A stretch of DNA of 64,000 bases from NCBI GenBank assembly GCA_021442155.1, contig JAKCPB010000368.1, forward strand, positions 1 through 64,000, given 5' to 3'. Source of the DNA: Cymbidium sinense. Its lineage: Eukaryota; Streptophyta; Magnoliopsida; Asparagales; Orchidaceae. Numbering within the stretch: position 1 is the stretch's first letter; the number at the start of each line of letters is the position of its first letter. This document shows, piece after piece, positions 1 to 11,159 of this stretch. The position numbers and the translations under genes are program-made. The notes beneath the pieces are model-generated. The model did not search any database, was not told the DNA's origin, and saw only the letters and a list, made by a program, of their open reading frames with translations.

Positions 1-2340
1 GAGAACTCAACGCTCATAAACTTAAGCTATAAGTACATGCATTTCTTATATTTATAACTAGCATCATAACACATTTATTATTATTAAATTATAAACTTTT
101 AAAAAACACAATTAAATTTAATAGTGATAATATCCATTCATATATTAAATTAAATCAACACATGCAAGCTTACATAAAGTAAATCCATTTTATTTTACTT
201 GATTTTGAAAAGATGGATGCATGAATTCAAATGACAAACCAAATTTAACATGATTGGAAGGAGGTCAATTAAATATAAGCATCTGATTCATTCAACCAAA
301 CTAGTTGTTAAGGACAATCAAATCAAATAAGATTATTTAAAAACTAAAGCTTCTTTATTAATTAAGTTTTGGATTTGATTTGATTTGATTTAAAGAGGAG
401 AAGAGAAATCATCACTTGTTGTTTTAAACCTACACCCACATTAGTGATTTTATTTAATTAAAGGAAATGTAATTAAGTTGATTTTATGGGTTAATTAAGT
501 TGAACCCTTAATTAGATGAATTAATTACTCTTACTTATATCACCTTAAATTAATTAACTAAATAATTATGAGACAACATGATATGCATGGAAACTAAACT
601 TATAATGATCCTAGGAAATAGAATGGGCATTAATAGTTAATTAGATTATGGGACTTAATTAATTACTCTTATAATTTTCCACACATGTGGACAACCATAA
701 TTTCATTAAACTCTTTAGGTTATTAAACAAAAGATCCACCCCATGATTTAATTAATTAAGGTTTGATGTGATTATGATTTCAATTTGATTAAGTGATTTA
801 ATTAATTAGTTAAATCTTAATTAATTTCATTTTAAAAAGAGTGAAATGAACTTAGGGAAAGGGATCCCAACACTATTCCTTAGTTCACTTAATGTTGAAC
901 AAAGATTAATAAACTTAATTAACCAATTTATTACTTTACATGGGATTAATTAATCATTAATTAAATTAAAAGAGCAATTAAGGTTTAATTAGTCAATTTT
1001 CCTAATTAAGTGAGCAATAAATCTCAAGAAAATCATGGTAGTGGTCATCCCATTAAATTAACCCACAAAATTTGGGTTTAATTGCTCAAGTAATTAAGGA
1101 GTAATTAAGCTAATTAATTTTGTAATTAAACCTTAATTAAATTTTAATTACAATTCAAAAATAGTTAAGATCATTTTTAATTAATTCTTCTCCGAAATAC
1201 CTTTAAAATGAGTATTTATTTGCATTTTTTATGATTAATAAGCCTAATTAAAGCCTAATCTTATTGGAGCCATGTGGTGTGCTATCGCGGTGTGCTTTCC
1301 ACATGCGCCATAAGATTAGCTACATAAAACTTATCCGACTCAAGTTATGTGATGTGGATGTACACTTTCACCATCTTTAAGATTAGACGATTACGATTAA
1401 TCCCACAGCTTAATTGGATTAAATTAGATCGATCTAACAAATCTAAACATGACTGTCCATTTCAATCATGTAATGGATGATGTGTGATCAAACATCATGC
1501 GAGTGAGGGAGAATGGAGTCCATCCACCATTGCTCACTTGATCCGAGCTTCTCGGATCAACTCCAAATGGATCCCACACCTTCATGACATTGATCGGAGG
1601 AGATCCTATGATAAAGATCACATGAGATGCAAGTTTTATTCAAAAACCTCCAACCAATTTTTTCTTAAGGATCAGTTTTGGATGTATACCTCGCTGGAGC
1701 TCAAGACTAGTGGCTCAAACGATTAAGGATGCTTCATCTAGTGGAGATGAAGCCTTGTTGATCATTCCTTGAATGTTCACTCGGCCATGAATTGATGATT
1801 TGGAGCTTGGCTTTGATCAAGTCCAAACTGCTCAGAAGCTTGGAAGATGATTCATTCTTACTTGACGGAGGAAAGGTGCAAAGTTAAATTTGAGTTTGAT
1901 GAAGAAATGTGAAGTTAGGTATGAAATGGGAGTGTCTATTTGATGGGAATGGCATTTTTGATCGAGGAATGAGCTTGGGAGCTTGGGAATGGCTCAATGT
2001 CGCCTTCATCTTGGGCTCTAAAGAATCATTTTGTGTGTTTGAGTGGAAATGAGGGGTGTATACCCCCTTCATCTTGATCGATGGTGGGATTTGGTTTGGC
2101 TTATAAAACTAACCATAAGTGAGTGAAGAGGTGAGCTAGACTTGGTTGGTTGAAGGTGTGGAGTTAGTTGCCAAGGAGGAATCTTGGGTGTCTTATGGGT
2201 TTCAAATGCTCCAATGAGGGTGAGGTGATTTTACCTCCCATGGGTCATGGTTGACCCAACCACCCTTGGGTGGTAGGCTTGGTCCTTGGTGCCTAGGTGG
2301 ATCACTGGGAGAGTATCAAGTGGCCAAGGAATGAAAATGT
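1..2340 (+). repeat. 5' non-coding module of composite gypsy-type repeat, copy A
   Basis: This stretch is AT-rich DNA with many TTAATTAA-like runs (1-1,250), followed by mixed sequence to 2,340. It matches 53,577 onward base by base from the first nucleotide (GAGAACTCAAC), so the window starts inside a repeat. No gene is supported; the short open frames here have no recognisable product. By position it could be the long terminal repeat or 5' leader of the Tat-type gypsy element whose pol follows, but no primer-binding site or LTR ends were identified. Confidence 0.6.
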
Positions 2341-2347
2341 CCACTTA

Positions 2348-2845
2348 CATGGTGATCTGTCTCATGTGATTCCTTTGACCTAAGGGTAGAATCATCATTT
2401 GATATTGGATTTAATTTGGGCATATTTGAAATGAGCCAAAAGTAGGTTAGCCCAAATTTCAAGTTAGGAGATGATTTTGTTAGGCTCAATTTGACTCATT
2501 TAGGTCAAATTGGGTTTAGGTCAATTTCATATGATCATTTGGGATGTTTTGTTCAATTGGTTTTAGTTTGGCTTAGATTTGAACCAAAACATCCCACATG
2601 GGTGATATGTCTCGTGTGATGCCCTTGACCTAAGGGTAGAATTATCATTTGATATTGGATTTGATTTGGGTAGATTTAACATGCGCCAAAAGTGGGTTAG
2701 CCCAAATTTCAAGTTAATTGCAGTTGATTTGGTTAGGTTTGGCTCAATTTGACTCATTTAGGTCAAATTGGGTTAGGTTGGGTCAAGTTCACATGATCAT
2801 TTGGGATGTTTTGGTTCAATTGGTTTGGTTTAGTTTGGCTTAGAA
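2348..2845 (+). repeat. Tandem duplication, period about 249 bp
   Basis: Two adjacent similar units start near 2,348 and 2,597. Both run from CATGG(G)TGAT through GACCTAAGGGTAGAAT, GGTTAGCCCAAATTTCAAGTT and GGGATGTTTTG. The related block A' has only one such unit (from about 55,897), so the second is private to this copy. Confidence 0.75.
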
Positions 2846-3651
2846 TTGATTTTGGCTCATTTGAATTCATTTGGGTCAAATGGTTAAGTTGACCAATTTG
2901 ACCAAATTAGCCAAATTGGGTTGGTTGGTTTAGTTGACCAATTGAAGATGATTGTAGGCTTTGGTTTCAATTAATTTGGATTTGGTTTTAGTTTAGGCCA
3001 ACTTGAACCTATAGGTCAATTTGGACTAAGTATGTCAATAGGGTTCAATTGGGTCCAATCATGGCTTTGGTCAAGTTCAACAATCAATTTGGGATGAACT
3101 TGAGCCATTGGTTGTAATCAATTTGGTTTATAATTTGATTTGACCCAATTTTTTCTTTTAGGTCAATTTAGGTCAACTTGGGTCAAGAGGGCCAATTAGG
3201 TTTGGTTTGACTCAATTGAAGGTTTTAAGGGATTTGGCTAAGGTTGCAATTTGGCAAGTTTGGGTTCATATGGGTAAAGGGGTTGACTTGGTGAAATGAT
3301 CAAGCTAACTTTGTTTGACCCAATTTGTGATAATTGATCAATGTAGGGTGATCAACAATCATGATGGAAGGTTTTGATGGGCTTAGTTCAATCCAATTTG
3401 GGTAAGATTAGAACTTGGCTCAAATAGGTCAAATTGGGCACTTTGGGTCAAATGGACCAATTGGGTTTAGTTGGCTTGATTTTGGGTTGAGTTTGATTTA
3501 GTTGAGTTTATATATGGATTTGGGATTAATATATAATTTAAGTTTCAATTGGCTTGGGTTCAAATAGGTTTTGGTTCATTTGAACATTTCAAGTCAAAGG
3601 GGTTAAGTTGGGGGCTTAACTTGGGTTGATTTTGGTTTGGCTTGATGATTG

Positions 3652-4145
3652 TAGATTTGATTTATATTTGTGAATATGATTGAAGGTATGATTAATTCAT
3701 GAGAAAATCAATTGAATTTGATTTTTGAAATGAAAGAATTTGGCTGCTAAGTCCATGGAGTTGAGTCATGTGGCTTAGGTTTGGATTTTGATTTGGTTTG
3801 ATTTAGTTTTGATTATTTAAATGTATATTTAATTTAAATTTATGAATATGATTGAAAATGTGATTGATTTGGGAGAAAATCAATTGAGTTTTACTTGATT
3901 TGGATTAAGATTTGGCTATGTCCATGGGATAGGTCATATGGCTTAGGAAGGGTTTTAATTTAATTTGATTTAGTTTGATTTAGTTTTGATCATTTGAATG
4001 TAGATTTGATTTATATTTAGAAATATTATTGAAGATATAAAATGATTATGAGAAAATCAATTGATTTTAGATTGATTTGGATTAAGATTTGGCTAAGTCC
4101 ATGGGATAGGTCATATGGCTTAGGAAGGGTTTCAAGTTTGGATTT
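3652..4145 (+). repeat. Three tandem units of about 175 bp
   Basis: Units begin near 3,652, 3,824 and 4,001. Each contains a TTTATATTT-like start, GAGAAAATCAATTGA, AAGATTTGGCTAAGTCCATGG and a GATTTGATTTAGTTTTGAT-like end. The same three-unit arrangement occurs at about 56,977-57,440, so it predates the large duplication. Confidence 0.7.
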
Positions 4146-4270
4146 GATCATGGGCTTCAATCATTTGGTTTTGGAATCCAGGTTTGGATTTGGATTTGAA
4201 TTTGATGTTTGAATTGAACTTGAGGTTTGGTTTGAGTAGGTGAACATGGATTAGATTTGGGTTGTAGGGT

Positions 4271-4809
4271 AGGTGGATTATCCTAATCCCTAAGGCATAA
4301 CCTAATCCTATGGTTAACCCTTCTAAGTCTTTAGCTTAAGTTAAGTGTTTTATGAGGGAAGTCTTAATTTCTAGAAGAATCCTAAGTTGGGAAGATTGAA
4401 TTTGCACTCCAAAAGTGAGGTCAACATACCTTTGGTTCCATAGTGTTGCCCTTAGATGATTGGAAGACCAAAGCCAAGTTTCACATTATAGACTCGAATT
4501 CATCTTTGAATGCTTTTTCTTGGGAGACCATGGATACATGAGAACAACATAGTTCCATCCTCTACAGAAGTATGAAGTTCATGAGAGGTGGGATCATCTC
4601 CAAAGGAAGATCTCATGCCATTTATAGTTCATGAGGTCAAGATATGAGGATGTGCTTACTACCTCTCTCAAAATCAACAATTATATTCTTGTGAACTTGG
4701 CTGAAGTTTAAAAATAAAATAAAAGAAAAAGAAAAAGAAAAAGAAAAAGAAAGAGAATAACAAAAAGAAAAGAAAAGAGAAAATGAAAAAGAAAGTAAAA
4801 GGGAGCAGA
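4271..4809 (+). other. Pre-pol spacer with purine-only tract
   Basis: Mixed unique-looking sequence ending in a nearly pure A/G tract at 4,710-4,803 built from AAAAAG units. The counterpart tract is at 58,020-58,077. The tract sits just upstream of the first recognisable pol remnants in both copies. It is more likely a simple repeat than the element's functional polypurine tract, which would be expected beside a 3' LTR. Confidence 0.5.
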
Positions 4810-5582
4810 AATAGACTTAGAGGAGGAAGTGCAGCATGACATTAGATTCCACCCATGGCTCTATTCAAACATATGGGTAACCGACCTCTCTACTAGAGGA
4901 AGAGGCTAGTTCAGAGGTAGTCATGGGTGGAAAACCTCTTATTGGCCAATAAAAGATATGTCCCATACCGTGAATACATCGCTATCCATATAGACTTAGA
5001 ATCTAGTTCATGGGATGAGTCTTATATGATTAGCACCACCCTATTCTAGAATGGATTCCTTTGGAGGGGACACTTGAGCCAGATAGCGATGAAGACTAGG
5101 CTCCAAAGCAAAGCTTAAGTGTATCCAAGTCTATATGTGAAGCAGTTAGGCATCAATTGGGAACCTTAGCTCTAACCCTACTTCTCTCAAAAAGCTGAGG
5201 GTTTGGTATTTAAGGATTCCCCTATGCCATCCACAAGTGTGAAGACTCAGAGGTTTTTTCTGGGAACATCATTCTCAAGTCAATAAGTTGATGTAGAACT
5301 TGAGGATGATTCATATAAAGATTTAATAGAATTACCTTTTGATTGGTACTTCCTTGTATTCATAATTTAGCAAAGAAAGGGTTAATCCCACATACTTGGT
5401 CAAACCACAAGTCAAACTACCTCAAAAGAATATAGAAGAATAAATGCGAAAGCTCTCAATCAAGACTAGGACTAGGATCCAGTATAGTGGGTCCAGATGA
5501 TGATGACGATTACTGCTTAGTCATCACCAATCATTTGGAATCTAATAACTTTTTCTCAAATCACATTAACTAATATGAGGAG
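4810..5582 (+). pseudogene. Degenerate gag-pro/RT linker region of gypsy element, copy A
   Basis: Short broken frames, for example around HDIRFHPWLYSN and KQLGINWEP, lie immediately upstream of the reverse transcriptase remnant and are collinear with 58,078-58,983. Position and partial similarity suggest the end of gag-protease and the linker before RT in a Tat-type polyprotein. No protease active-site motif could be read. Stops and frame changes are frequent and no continuous frame remains. Confidence is limited because only its location is firm. Confidence 0.4.
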
Positions 5583-6310
5583 TTGTGCTTCGAAACTTCA
5601 GATTATCCAAATGATTTTGAAGTCCAAGATGCACTGCTAAAGTCCAAAGAAGAGATCAAGTCAACCATCGATGAACTCAAGGAAATAAACTTAGGAACTG
5701 AAGAAGATCCATGCCAGACATACATCAGTTCTTTGTTGAATGAAACCAATGAATTAGTTAGGCTATTGACTTTAAGGACTACTACTTGTTATGAAGAGAT
5801 GCTTGGATTGGCTCCTAACTTAGTATTCCATAAATTAGCAGAGCCTACTGCTAACCCTATCAAGCAAGCTCCTAGACGATGTGATTAGACAAAGAACAAT
5901 AGGTCATTTATGAGGTCAAGAAACTAATCGATGTTGGCTTCATCTGGGAAGAAAAATACCCTACTTGGTTAGCCACATCATCCCAGTTAAGAAAATGAAT
6001 GGCCAAATTCACATATGCATCAATTTTAGGGATTTGAATAAGACATTGCCTCATCTCATGCTTCTCTTTCATGGATGGCTCATATGGATATAACCAAATA
6101 AAGATGGCCCTCAAGATGAAAGAAATACTACTTTTAGAACCCTAATCAAAATCTATAAGGTCATGCCTTTCAGCCTTAAAAAAATACTGGGCTATGACTC
6201 AATCTTCTATGAACTCATTCATCATGTCGAAAGTGCTATGTTAATGATCTTATGGTCAAAAGTAGAGAAAATGAAGTTTTCAAATAGTTAAGATAATTTA
6301 GCTTTAAAAG
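5583..6310 (+). pseudogene. pol: Ty3/gypsy (Tat lineage) reverse transcriptase, N-terminal and catalytic part, broken, copy A
   Basis: The enzyme copied element RNA into DNA in cytoplasmic particles. The first frame (5,583-5,888) shows the pre-RT acidic segment KEINLGTEEDP and then EEMLGLAPNLVFHKLAEP, the conserved entry to gypsy RT. After a stop and frame change come VKKLIDVGFIWEEKYPTWL, then QIHICINFRDLN and the DGSYGYNQIKMA region. The catalytic box is readable at 6,237-6,248 as YVND followed by LMVKS; the first catalytic aspartate of the usual YxDD is an asparagine, as in block A'. The fingers/palm segment is shortened by about 20-30 codons after RDLN. This copy cannot encode an active enzyme. 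It continues into the thumb/RNase H remnant. Confidence 0.85.
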
Positions 6311-6317
6311 GAACCCC

Positions 6318-6840
6318 TTGAGGTGTGCATTTGGAGTAGCTTCAGAGAAATTCCTTGGGTTTGTTGTCCACACTGGAATCAAAATCGAGAAGATCAAGGA
6401 AATATTAGAAATGCCACCCCCTAAATGTTTAACTCAACTCAGATCATTCCAATGGGGGTTTGAATATCTAAGACACTTTATATCCAACTTATCGAGAAGA
6501 TGTAAGCCATTCTCAACACTTGTCAAAAAGGATGCCAAGTTTAAGTGGGATGACAAGTGTAAGAATGCCTTCAAAAACATCAAGCATTACTTGATGATGC
6601 CACTGGTTATAACAGCTCCTATCCCGGGCAAGCCGCTCATACTTTACACTACAAGCGTTAGATGACTCCCTTGGTGCTTTGTTGGCCCAAGCCAATGATG
6701 AAGGGAAGGAAAATGCACTCTACTACCTCAACCATCATCTAATCCCTGGTGAGGCTAATTATCTACCCTTTCAGAAGCATTGCCTGACTTTAATCTTTGC
6801 ATCCCAAAAGCTACTTGCAATACATGCTTTCATAAGGTGA
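6318..6840 (+). pseudogene. pol: Ty3/gypsy RT thumb and RNase H remnant, copy A
   Basis: The frame 6,318-6,665 gives CAFGV.SEKFLGFVVH, then LEMPPPKCLTQLRSF, FEYLRHFISNLSRRC and KDAKFKWDDKC. These are the classic thumb/connection motifs of plant gypsy pol. A frameshift at about 6,660 separates this from DSLGALLAQANDEGKENA, the start of RNase H, and EKHC-like sequence to about 6,840. The same segment is present at 37,692-38,090 and 59,748-60,113. It is broken by frameshifts and in-frame stops. Identity is secure; function is lost. Confidence 0.85.
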
Positions 6841-7560
6841 ACTTAATCTCTTGGATCAATCCACTAGTATCTCTAACATCCAATGCTATCTGGATGGTTG
6901 GTACGACGGTACATGATCCTCTTAGTTTGGTGAAAGGATAAGCTTGATTTCTTAGCACCACACCCACTTCATCTGACCTTTGATGATCTCCCTGATGAAT
7001 AATCATGAACTTAGGGATACTAGCATTCAGGATGTACTTTGATGCGACTTCCTCTCGAAAGAGAAGAAAGCAATCTACTATTCAAGAAAGGTAGGAATAG
7101 TTCTTTTAACTTCACGGACTGATGTTATGAGATTCTCATATCATCTGTCCAATCCTTGCACTAACAACAAGGAATATGAGGCTCGATTGATTGCAGTTTA
7201 GCCATTACTCTAAGCATCCGAACATCAACATCTTTGAGGATTCTCAACTAGTTATCAGCCAAATCATTGGGTCTATAAAGTTTATACAGCCCACTCCACC
7301 ATAAGTACACCATGGAGTTTTTGGCCCAAATCCTATAGGTTGCCATTTATAAGATTCCTTGTGGAGAGAACACTGTGGCGTATGCTTTAGCCAAGCTTGC
7401 CAAGGAGTTGGCATGTTCGGAGGATGAGTCCATGTCAATAAAAGTCAAAAATAGACAAGTCTTATCCCATATTAATATTGAACTCATCAAAAAGTACTCT
7501 CTTAAAGGGGAGGTTTCCATTGCCAAGAAAGATGAGGAGTTAGATTGGAGGTAACAATTC
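6841..7560 (+). pseudogene. Archaeal-type second RNase H (aRNH) remnant of Tat-lineage gypsy element, copy A
   Basis: Pieces in several frames read GIVLLTSRTDVMRFSYHL, NPCTNNKEYEA and DSQLVISQIIG, then VAYALAKLAKELA at about 7,380. This order (substrate-strand core, NNKEYEA, SQLV, a long helix with AKLA) is that of the extra RNase H found in Tat/Ogre-type plant retrotransposons. Stops and frameshifts interrupt it. It lies between the retroviral-type RNase H and integrase, as expected for that lineage. The parallel copies are at 38,390-38,870 and 60,400-60,870. Confidence 0.7.
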
Positions 7561-8670
7561 ATGGATTACCTAAATATAGGAAAGCTACCTCAAGTGAAGT
7601 CTCAAGCCCATCAGAAGAAGGAGAGCACTTTCACATGCTCTTATGGATGGTGTCTTATACATGATATTTTCAATCATATGTGCATTATTTAGACAAGCAC
7701 AAGCCCATAAGATCGTGGAGGTACACTAGATTATGTGGAGCCAACCAATCTAGTCCAAGATGAAAGCCAAGATCAAGTGATTAAGATACTCGGCGATGAT
7801 CAAAGATAACATGGATACAACTAGGCAATGCCACCAATGTCAAATACATAGTGTGGTCCTACCAACAACCCAACATTCTACATCTACATTGGCCTCATGA
7901 CCATTGAGTGTTGAGAACGGCGTAGTGGATCCATTGATCCTCTTTCTTCCAAGGGCCATCGGTTCATCTTAGCTACTCTACTTTTCCAAATGTGAAGGCG
8001 ATTTTTCAGAGAGGTCATGCTCAGTGCTAGTTTTTAAGGAACCATATCATATATAGGTTGAGTGCCTCGATGAATTATATCGATAATGTATGCATTTAAA
8101 GAGCGAGATCAACAACTTTGTTAGGAGACACAACAAAGATTGGAGATATTCTACTATCAACTACCCGATGGCAAATGACTTAGCATAAGCCTTCAATAAA
8201 ACTCTCATTTAAATACTAAAGAAGCACTTGACAATAATAAGTGACAATGGCATGTGTAATTAGTTGAAGCCTTAAGGGCCTACCACACCATATATAGAAT
8301 TCCAACTCAGTCTACTCCTTTCTCCTTAGTGTATGGGTCAAGCTTCTATCATAGAAGTCCAACTCCCATCAGAAGGATAGGTGGTAGCAAGATCATAATA
8401 GAGTAGAATGCCAAGTTATAGTTAGAAGAGCTCGAAGGTTTGGAGGAAAGACGCCTACAAGCATACCAAAACCTTGAGTTGTACAAAGCTAAAATGATTC
8501 AAGCTCACAAAAATTTGGTCCTTCCTAGAGCTTTTCAAGTAAGAGAGCTTATTTTAGTTCTAAGGAGACCGATTATAGTTTGTCATAAGATGGTAGGCAA
8601 GTTTGAACCCATATGGGAAGGCCATTTTAACATAAAGAAGGCTTACTTGGAGGATCTTATCGACTTTTAA
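7561..8670 (+). pseudogene. Ty3/gypsy integrase remnant, copy A
   Basis: The segment starts with MDYLN.GKLPQVKSQA, carries a degraded zinc-binding region (CHQCQIH near 7,830) and a damaged core. The stretch that holds the catalytic glutamate in copy B (NGLAEAFNKTL) here reads with a stop in place of that Glu (about 8,185). The last frame (8,440-8,670) is the C-terminal domain with AYQNLELYKAKMIQA, FQVRELILVLRRP and KFEPIWEGHF, typical of the region after the core. Dead copy; collinear with 38,871-40,080 and 60,871-62,010. Confidence 0.8.
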
Positions 8671-11159
8671 TCATAAGGAGAGTGCCCAATACTTCCAATC
8701 AATGAGCTCTACTTAAAAAAAATTATAAATCATGTTTGAAAATAATTTTCATCAATGAAAATTCCATTTTGAATTCAATCTCTTCCAAGTTGAAAGTATT
8801 CTTGTTTACGAATCCGCCATGATGTGTTTAGGGTAGGTGTAAGGAACCGGCATCATCCTATCCTTCATCGATACAACACAAATGCAAACTACACACAAAC
8901 ATATAAAACAAACATATACCATTTGTCTCGGGCTACTCTGAGTTGAGATAATGACCCTAGCATCACTCACTCAGTAGCTGCTCTGCTAGTGTGTCACCCA
9001 AGTGGTATTCTTTCTTTGGAGGATGTAAGCTGCTATGCTTCCCTTCCTTACTTGATCATTGCACACCAACGAGGGCCTTGTTAGTTTGGTGGGCCTTACT
9101 ACGTGGCAGGTAAGCTACCTCATGTTGGCTTCATTTAAGAGGATGTGAGTGCTTTTCTTTTGATTAGCCTTCGTGCACTGAATGGGTTGAGTATATTTGG
9201 ACTTTAAGATAAGTCTCCTAGTGGATCCTTCCCTCTAGATTGCTTCAAGTTTGGGTCCAGTCCTTCCTCGGGGCTCCCCGCTTAGTAGTCACTCTAGGTT
9301 AGATAGCATCTATCCCGATGATCAATTCCACTTGGAAAGTTATAGGCCTACATGCTTTCTTTCCAAATTGATCATTGCACATCCACGGGCACCTTAAGTT
9401 GGTTAGTTCTCACTATGATGATGGATACACCACTCATATTGATGGATACAACTTAGGTTGGTTGGTTCTTACACCTTAGGATACACCACTCATGGCAGAT
9501 GTAAGTGCTTTCTCCTTGAGTTGGCCATACATCTATAGGCTTTTTTTTTTTTGGCTCGAGGATAATGCCCACAGCCTCCCTTATGGGCACAATATTTGGA
9601 TCACATTGTTTGTGACCCCTTTTAGACACTAGAGTTCTATCATTGGACAATTCCCTTTCATAGTAACCACCTTGTGGTTAGAGAATCCATCCGTGATGTG
9701 CATTCTCCCTTAGTCCAGTAAATCTAAGATATGTCAAGGCCTTCATAGCCCCTTCTCAATGTGGTCCCTCACACACCAACAGGGTCTATGCAAACATATA
9801 AACAAAATATATATTCATTTATGGATTAGGACACCCAGTGGTACCTTTTCCGGCATCCTATCTTTAGAGGCGGTGTCAACAAAACTCATAGGAATTTCTT
9901 AAGTTGATATAAGTCCCAGATTCACTCATGAGTAGCCCTAAGTCGGTTTGATTTGTTAAGCTACCAACATGTCACCCACAGGTTGTTCCTACTTTAGAAG
10001 ATGTAAGTCTACTATGCCTTCTTCCTAGCACAGCCATTGCACATCGAAAGGAAACCCCTTAGGTTAGCTCTACAGCGTATATCCTTTGGATTTATAAATG
10101 AGATAGGATAAGTGATATTTCCTTGTGGGTCCATCACACACATGGTCCTTAAGTTAAATCTATCAAATTTGATCTAGATCACATCCCAATGGATATGCCC
10201 TCAATTCAAAATCAAACTAAACTAAACAAACCATATAAAATCACATGAAATTAAGATAAAATGAATCCTGTTACTTTTGAGTTGACAAAAGTCCTCAGTG
10301 ACATTCACTCAATGGTTGCCCTAGGTCAGGTTTGATTTGTTGTGCATCCAACAGGTCACCCTAGTTATTATTTCTCGCTTTGGAAAATGTAAGTTTACTA
10401 CACCTTCTTCAATTGTTGCAGGCAACCCCTTGGGTTGGCTAGTTCTACCCATAGACTATCCCTTTGGATTTGTAAAGGGGTTGTGATATAGCCCCTTCTT
10501 AGTGGGTCCATTGCACACCAATAGGGTCCATACATTAACTCAGATTAAATTAAACCCAATCTAATTTTCCCTAGTAGAGTTAAATCACACCCTTCACCAT
10601 AGTGGAGCCCTAAATCATATATAAACAAATCAAGCAAACAAATCAAATTCAAAACCAACCTCCCTAGTGGAGAAAAATGAAACCAAATCTCTAGTAGGGT
10701 CTAAATCAAAGAAATCCAACTGAATTCTTATTCTCAGTGGATACATCCCCAAACAAATCTATGAAATCAAACTCAAATTGCAATCCACAACGGATTTCCC
10801 AAACTTGCTTCCCTAGTGGAAGGTTCATGTATCCTATCCCAGCCTCGAGCCCTACAGATGTGCCTCCACATCAATTAAAATAAAATAAATTAAAGTCATT
10901 TTATCTTAATCCTCGTGGATTATAGATTCTTATCCTAGTGGATCTTCTTTCCAGATCATATAATCAAATCAAATTCAAACCTTATCCCCAACAGATTTTC
11001 TTCTTCTATACCCTCGACATAAACCCCTCACATGTCATGTCCAATGCATGTGTGATCCACTAGAGGATCTCCCTCCATGTCTTTGACATGGAATTCTCAT
11101 CAAATCTTATTTCTTCTCTTATGCACACCCTTAATACATCAACCAAAACCCTAACAATG
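8671..11159 (+). repeat. Gypsy 3' non-coding region with diverged tandem units, copy A
   Basis: Follows the end of pol directly. It contains repeated diverged units that each include GAGTTGA.ATAA, a CACTCA.TAGTTGCC-like string, a GTCACCC string, a GGA.GATGTAAG string and CTTCTTCCTAGCA. The clearest begin near 8,940, 9,900 and 10,280, with partial units between. Short matches recur at 40,300-40,445 and 62,200-62,365, and the part 9,620-10,470 recurs at 27,599-28,500. It may be the element's 3' LTR or 3' UTR; no LTR ends were recognised. No gene seen. Confidence 0.6.

Larger units (their letters stand above)
2341..4270 (+). repeat. T/G-rich internal repeat region, copy A
   Basis: Low-complexity sequence built from diverged words such as GGTCAAATTGGGT, TTGACCAATT and GATTTGGTTTGATT. 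It has a direct counterpart at about 55,900-57,590. No reading frame of recognisable type is present. It contains two clearer tandem repeats annotated separately. Confidence 0.6.

Noticed and set aside
1484..1726. 80-codon frame in the 5' module
   Set aside because: The counterpart in block A' (about 55,030-55,270) does not keep the frame and no family is recognised.
4710..4803. Functional polypurine tract of the retroelement
   Set aside because: It lies upstream of pol rather than next to a 3' LTR and varies in length between copies, so a simple purine repeat is more likely.
8930..10860. CRISPR-like or regularly spaced repeat array
   Set aside because: Units are long, diverged and irregularly spaced, in a plant retroelement context; no short identical repeats with unique spacers.
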